Positions 61,603-64,000 of a DNA stretch of 64,000 bases are shown here, in pieces. Made by a program: the position numbers and the translations under genes. Location: contig NZ_JBHMQT010000014.1 in the NCBI RefSeq assembly GCF_042435035.1, positions 1-64,000 on the forward strand. Reading direction: 5' to 3'. Source of the DNA: Sphaerimonospora cavernae. GTDB taxonomy: Bacteria > Actinomycetota > Actinomycetes > Streptosporangiales > Streptosporangiaceae. Numbering within the stretch: position 1 is the first letter of the stretch; every line of letters starts with the position of its first letter. The notes under the pieces are model-generated. The model was not told where the DNA came from. It did no database searches and was given only the letters and a program-made list of their open reading frames with translations.

Positions 61603-62127
61603 TCACGCGCTGCGCTCAAGCGCCCGGAGCGAGCGGTCGGTGATGGAACGGGCACCGCGGCCGATGGCCACCATGCCCGACTGCACGAGCTCCTTGATGC
61701 CGTACGGCTCCAGGACCCGGACGAACGCCTTCAGCTTGTCACTCGTGCCGGTGACCTCGATGGTCACCGCGTCAGGGGCCACGTCGACGCACCGGGCCCG
61801 GAAGAGGTTGACCACTTCCAGGACGTGGGAGCGGCTCTCGGCGTCGGTCCTGACCTTGAGCAGCATGAGCTCGCGCTGCACCGATTGGGCGCTGTCGAGC
61901 TCAACGATCTTGATGACGTTGACCAGCTTGTTGAGCTGCTTGGTGACCTGCTCGAGCGGCAGGGCCTCAACGTTGACGACGATCGTCATGCGGGAGATGT
62001 CGTCGTGCTCGGTGGGCCCGACGGCCAGCGATTCGATGTTGAAACCGCGGCGACTGAACAGCGCGGCCACGCGCGCGAGCACGCCCGGCTTGTTCTCGAC
62101 CAGGACGGACAGCGTGTGAAGGCTCAT
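61603..62127 (-). CDS. ilvN: Acetolactate synthase small (regulatory) subunit
   Basis: 174 residues. ACT domain HTLSVLVENKPGVLARVAALFSRRGFNIESL, then a second conserved part LLKVRTDAESRSHVLEV...VEVTG-like sequence. Binds valine for feedback inhibition. AAGGAGGGGCGGC precedes the ATG. 40 nt after ilvB. Confidence 0.96.
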   Translation of the reverse strand: MSLHTLSVLVENKPGVLARVAALFSRRGFNIESLAVGPTEHDDISRMTIVVNVEALPLEQVTKQLNKLVNVIKIVELDSAQSVQRELMLLKVRTDAESRSHVLEVVNLFRARCVDVAPDAVTIEVTGTSDKLKAFVRVLEPYGIKELVQSGMVAIGRGARSITDRSLRALERSA

Positions 62128-62167
62128 GCCGCCCCTCCTTCGGCGCAGGTCTGGTTGCCCCGCTCGC

Positions 62168-63913
62168 TCATTCTTCGCTCTCCCACTTCGGCGCCATGTC
62201 ACGGGCGTACTTGATGTCGTCGTTGCTGGTCCCGGCGGCGACCATCGGCCAGACCATCGCGTCCCGGTGGACGACGAAGTCGACCACGACCGGCACGTCG
62301 TTGATCTCCATCGCCTTGCGGATGGTCGCGTCGACGTCCTCGGGCCGCTCGCAGCGCAGGCCCACACAACCGTACGCCTCCGCGAGCTTCACGAAGTCGG
62401 GAATCCGCCTGACCTGCTGCAGGTCGGTGTTGGAGTACCGCTCGTCGTAGAACAGCGTCTGCCACTGTCTGACCATGCCGAGGCTACCGTTGTCGATGAC
62501 CGCGACCTTGATCGGCACGCCCTCGATCGCGCACGTCGCCAGCTCCTGGTTGGTCATCTGGAAGCAGCCGTCGCCGTCGACGGCCCACACGGTCGCGTCC
62601 GGCCGGCCCATCTTCGCGCCCATCGCGGCCGGAACGGCGAAGCCCATCGTGCCGGCCCCACCCGAGTTGATGAACGTGCCCGGGTTCTCGTAGCCGACGA
62701 ACTGGGCGGCCCACATCTGGTGCTGGCCGACGCCCGCGACATAGTACGCCTCGGGGCCGACGATGGCGCTCAACCGCTCCATGACGTACTGCGGGGCGAG
62801 CGAGCCGTCCGCGAACTGCTCGTAGCCCAGCGGGTAGGTCTCCTTGTAGCCGTTGAGTATCCGCCACCACTCGCTGTAGTCGCCCTTGCGGCCCGCGGCC
62901 TGCTCGCCCCGCACCGCCGCGATCAGGTCTCCGATGACCTCGCGGCAGTCACCGACGATCGGCACGTCCGCGTGGCGGTTCTTGGAGATCTCCGCCGGGT
63001 CGATGTCGGCGTGGATGACCTTCGCGTTGGGCGCGAAGCTGGCGAGCCGGCCGGTCACCCGGTCGTCGAACCTGGTGCCGAGCGCGATCAGGAGGTCCGA
63101 CTGCTGGAGCGCGCCGACCGCCGAGACCGTGCCGTGCATGCCGGGCATGCCCATGTGCTGGGGGTGGCTGTCGGGGAACGTGCCACGCGCCATGAGCGTG
63201 GTGACGACGGGGATGCCCGTGAGTTCGGCGAGCTCACGCAGCTCGGCCGAGGCACCGGCCTTGTGCACGCCGCCGCCGACGTAGAGGACCGGCCGGCGGG
63301 CCTCCGTCATCAGCCTCGCCGCCTCGCGGATCTGCTTCGAGTGCGGCCGGGTCACCGGGCGGTAGCCCGGGAGTTGCATGACCGGCGGCCAGGAGAAGGT
63401 CGTCGTGGCCTGGAGCGCGTCCTTGGCGATGTCCACCAGCACCGGCCCCGGACGGCCGGTGGAGGCGATGTGGAATGCCTCCGCGATGGTCCGGGGGATG
63501 TCCTCGGCCTGGGTGACCAGGAAATTGTGCTTGGTGATCGGCATGGTGATGCCGGAGATGTCCGCTTCCTGGAAGGCGTCGGTCCCGATCATCGGGGAGG
63601 CCACCTGTCCGGTGATCGCCACGATCGGCACCGAGTCCATATAGGCGTCGGCGATCGGGGTGACCAGGTTGGTCGCCCCGGGGCCGCTGGTCGCCATGCA
63701 GACGCCGACCCGCCCGGTCGCCTGCGCGTATCCCTCAGCGGCGTGGCCCGCGCCCTGCTCGTGCCGTACAAGGACGTGCCGGACCTTGGTGGAATCGTAG
63801 AGGGGATCGTAGGCGGGGAGGATGGCGCCGCCCGGGATCCCGAACACCGTGTCGACCCCGACGTGTTCCAGTGCCCGCACGAGGGCCTGAGCACCTGTCA
63901 TTTGTTCGGTCAT
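62168..63913 (-). CDS. ilvB: Acetolactate synthase large (catalytic) subunit
   Basis: 581 residues. GALVRALE...GIPGGAILPAYDPL, RHEQGAGHAAEGYA (activating Glu), ATSGPGATNLVTP, and the ThDP motif GDGCFQMTNQELATCAIE...NGSLGMVRQW. It condenses pyruvate to acetolactate. ATG 63913 follows AAGGAACGAGCCG. First gene of ilvBNC with a terminator-like attenuator upstream. Confidence 0.97.
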   Translation of the reverse strand: MTEQMTGAQALVRALEHVGVDTVFGIPGGAILPAYDPLYDSTKVRHVLVRHEQGAGHAAEGYAQATGRVGVCMATSGPGATNLVTPIADAYMDSVPIVAITGQVASPMIGTDAFQEADISGITMPITKHNFLVTQAEDIPRTIAEAFHIASTGRPGPVLVDIAKDALQATTTFSWPPVMQLPGYRPVTRPHSKQIREAARLMTEARRPVLYVGGGVHKAGASAELRELAELTGIPVVTTLMARGTFPDSHPQHMGMPGMHGTVSAVGALQQSDLLIALGTRFDDRVTGRLASFAPNAKVIHADIDPAEISKNRHADVPIVGDCREVIGDLIAAVRGEQAAGRKGDYSEWWRILNGYKETYPLGYEQFADGSLAPQYVMERLSAIVGPEAYYVAGVGQHQMWAAQFVGYENPGTFINSGGAGTMGFAVPAAMGAKMGRPDATVWAVDGDGCFQMTNQELATCAIEGVPIKVAVIDNGSLGMVRQWQTLFYDERYSNTDLQQVRRIPDFVKLAEAYGCVGLRCERPEDVDATIRKAMEINDVPVVVDFVVHRDAMVWPMVAAGTSNDDIKYARDMAPKWESEE

Positions 63914-63961
63914 CGGCTCGTTCCTTGTGGAGAGCTTGTGGCTGGTGGTGTCTGCTGGCAC

Positions 63962-63996
63962 AAAAAACGCCCCATCCGCTGTGCGGAGTTGGGGCG
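63962..63996 (-). terminator. Attenuator-like terminator upstream of ilvB
   Basis: CGCCCCA-AC-TCCGC-ACA-GCGGA-TGGGGCG, then TTTTTTG, in the ilvB leader 50 nt before the ATG. The leader peptide, if any, would start beyond the window. Confidence 0.75.
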
Positions 63997-64000
63997 CGCG

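Overview
The window is chromosomal DNA from a high-GC, GC3-biased actinomycete. Gene content and order (smc-ftsY, rnc-rpmF-DUF177-coaD-rsmD-recG, leuCD next to an IclR regulator, CofC for F420, two tRNA-Glu with a single GltX) and the many GTG/TTG starts and leaderless transcripts fit the order Streptosporangiales (Streptosporangium/Nonomuraea-like). The order-level placement is inference, not a database result. Layout. 1-1.2 kb: the end of a broken RHS-repeat gene. 1.3-9.3 kb: accessory block with a CE4 deacetylase lipoprotein, an EamA exporter, a SigR-like ECF sigma factor without a neighbouring RsrA, a Cds1-like PLP enzyme, and an apparent three-cistron cassette (24-residue peptide, TPR protein, MFS exporter). 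9.3-32 kb: conserved housekeeping block, almost all on the minus strand (ftsY, smc, acyP, mutM, rnc, rpmF, DUF177, coaD, rsmD, recG, thiD, thiL, ddl, gpsA, plsC). It is interrupted by rpmB, a VapBC-type pair, and an accessory island at 24.3-26.8 kb carrying two versions of a DUF2690/HTH-membrane/secreted-protein module plus a tRNA-3'-end-like fragment. 32-35.4 kb: cofC, a DHA2 exporter with a divergent TetR regulator and strong palindromes, and a CSD-like small protein. 35.4-41.2 kb: HU, leuDC, the NdgR-like IclR regulator, a large acidic unknown protein, and tRNA-Glu, tRNA-Glu, tRNA-Gln. 41.3-47.9 kb: M3 peptidase, gltX, FAH-family enzyme, His-rich ABM protein, secreted heparinase-like protein. 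48-56 kb: citramalate synthase, O-methyltransferase, Uma2 nuclease-like protein, ilvE, leuB, serA. 56-60.4 kb: SseB-like protein, GPH-type MFS, secreted CAP protein, DUF1707-FHA protein. 60.5-64 kb: ilvC-ilvN-ilvB. How the genes work together: branched-chain amino acid synthesis is spread over leuCD, cimA, ilvE, leuB and ilvBNC. Several of these units carry attenuator-like leaders: a 14-residue leader with Leu-Leu-Ile-Ile before cimA followed by an intrinsic terminator, a 15-residue Val-Leu-Val-Leu-Ile leader upstream of leuB, and a terminator 5' of ilvB at the window edge. leuCD and ndgR share a duplicated operator-like element. Recurrent oddity: short tandem repeats that begin inside the 3' end of a gene and copy its stop codon downstream, seen at the SigR-like gene, the CSD-like gene, serA, and more weakly at gltX and rnc. 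Best candidates for something undescribed are the peptide-TPR-MFS cassette, the DUF2690 module with its TTGGACAA boxes, and the stop-codon-spanning repeats.
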